Shown here piece after piece: positions 5,412 to 5,479 of a DNA stretch of 5,479 nt. The position numbers and the translations under genes were made by a program. This DNA comes from Anaerolineae bacterium (GTDB lineage: Bacteria; Chloroflexota; Anaerolineae; Anaerolineales; Villigracilaceae), in assembly GCA_003524705.1 (NCBI GenBank), contig DQGV01000365.1, forward strand, positions 1 to 5,479, read 5' to 3'. Within the stretch, counting starts at the first letter, position 1. Each line of letters begins with the position of its first letter. A model generated the notes under the pieces. The model did no database searches and was not told the DNA's origin. It saw only the letters and a list, made by a program, of their open reading frames with translations.

Positions 5412-5479
5412 AAATAAAATGCCGATGAAACAAAATCAAGTTTCCCCTTAATCGTGAAGCGGTTTAATTGTCAAGGATT

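Noticed and set aside
5412..5479. A short frame from ATG 5419 and a - strand TTGACA near 5469-5474
   Set aside because: The frame stops after about ten codons, and no acceptable -10 box lies at the right distance on the - strand. I see nothing supportable in this end piece.

Overview
The window most resembles a chromosomal segment from a moderately AT-rich member of the Chloroflexota, probably Anaerolineae. This rests on the overall character of the asparaginyl-tRNA synthetase and on the intergenic palindromic repeats. It is an inference from memory, not a database result. All six supported genes lie on the + strand.

Layout. Positions 1-50 hold a strong hairpin followed by T residues, which probably terminates a gene to the left of the window. 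A near-consensus promoter (180-208) and a strong ribosome binding site then lead into a tightly spaced three-gene cassette (257-2254). Its genes encode a small protein with a C-terminal winged-helix-like domain, a second protein that starts with a related domain and ends in a HEPN-type helical domain with an R-x4-H motif, and a protein with a soluble N-terminal part and two C-terminal membrane helices. The gaps between them are 9 and 24 bases, so they look like one transcription unit. The cassette has a clearly lower G+C content than the 5' half of the next gene. No member belongs to a named system that I recognise. Taken together (duplicated DNA- or protein-binding domain, possible HEPN ribonuclease, membrane protein), it is the best candidate here for an undescribed defence or toxin-like module.

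Positions 2317-3660 encode asparaginyl-tRNA synthetase (asnS), complete with all three class II motifs. It is followed after 13 bases by a small two-helix membrane protein (3674-3979). This pair ends at a textbook terminator (3987-4025).

Positions 4040-4147 are an imperfect palindromic dispersed-type repeat that fills almost the whole gap before the last gene. That gene (4161-5411) encodes a complete FAD-dependent oxidoreductase of the amine-oxidase/phytoene-desaturase type, closest to the COG2907 'predicted NAD/FAD-binding protein' group. The final 68 bases hold nothing I can assign.

The cassette and the housekeeping asnS unit show no functional link beyond adjacency. There is no GC-rich terminator between them, so cassette transcription may run into asnS.
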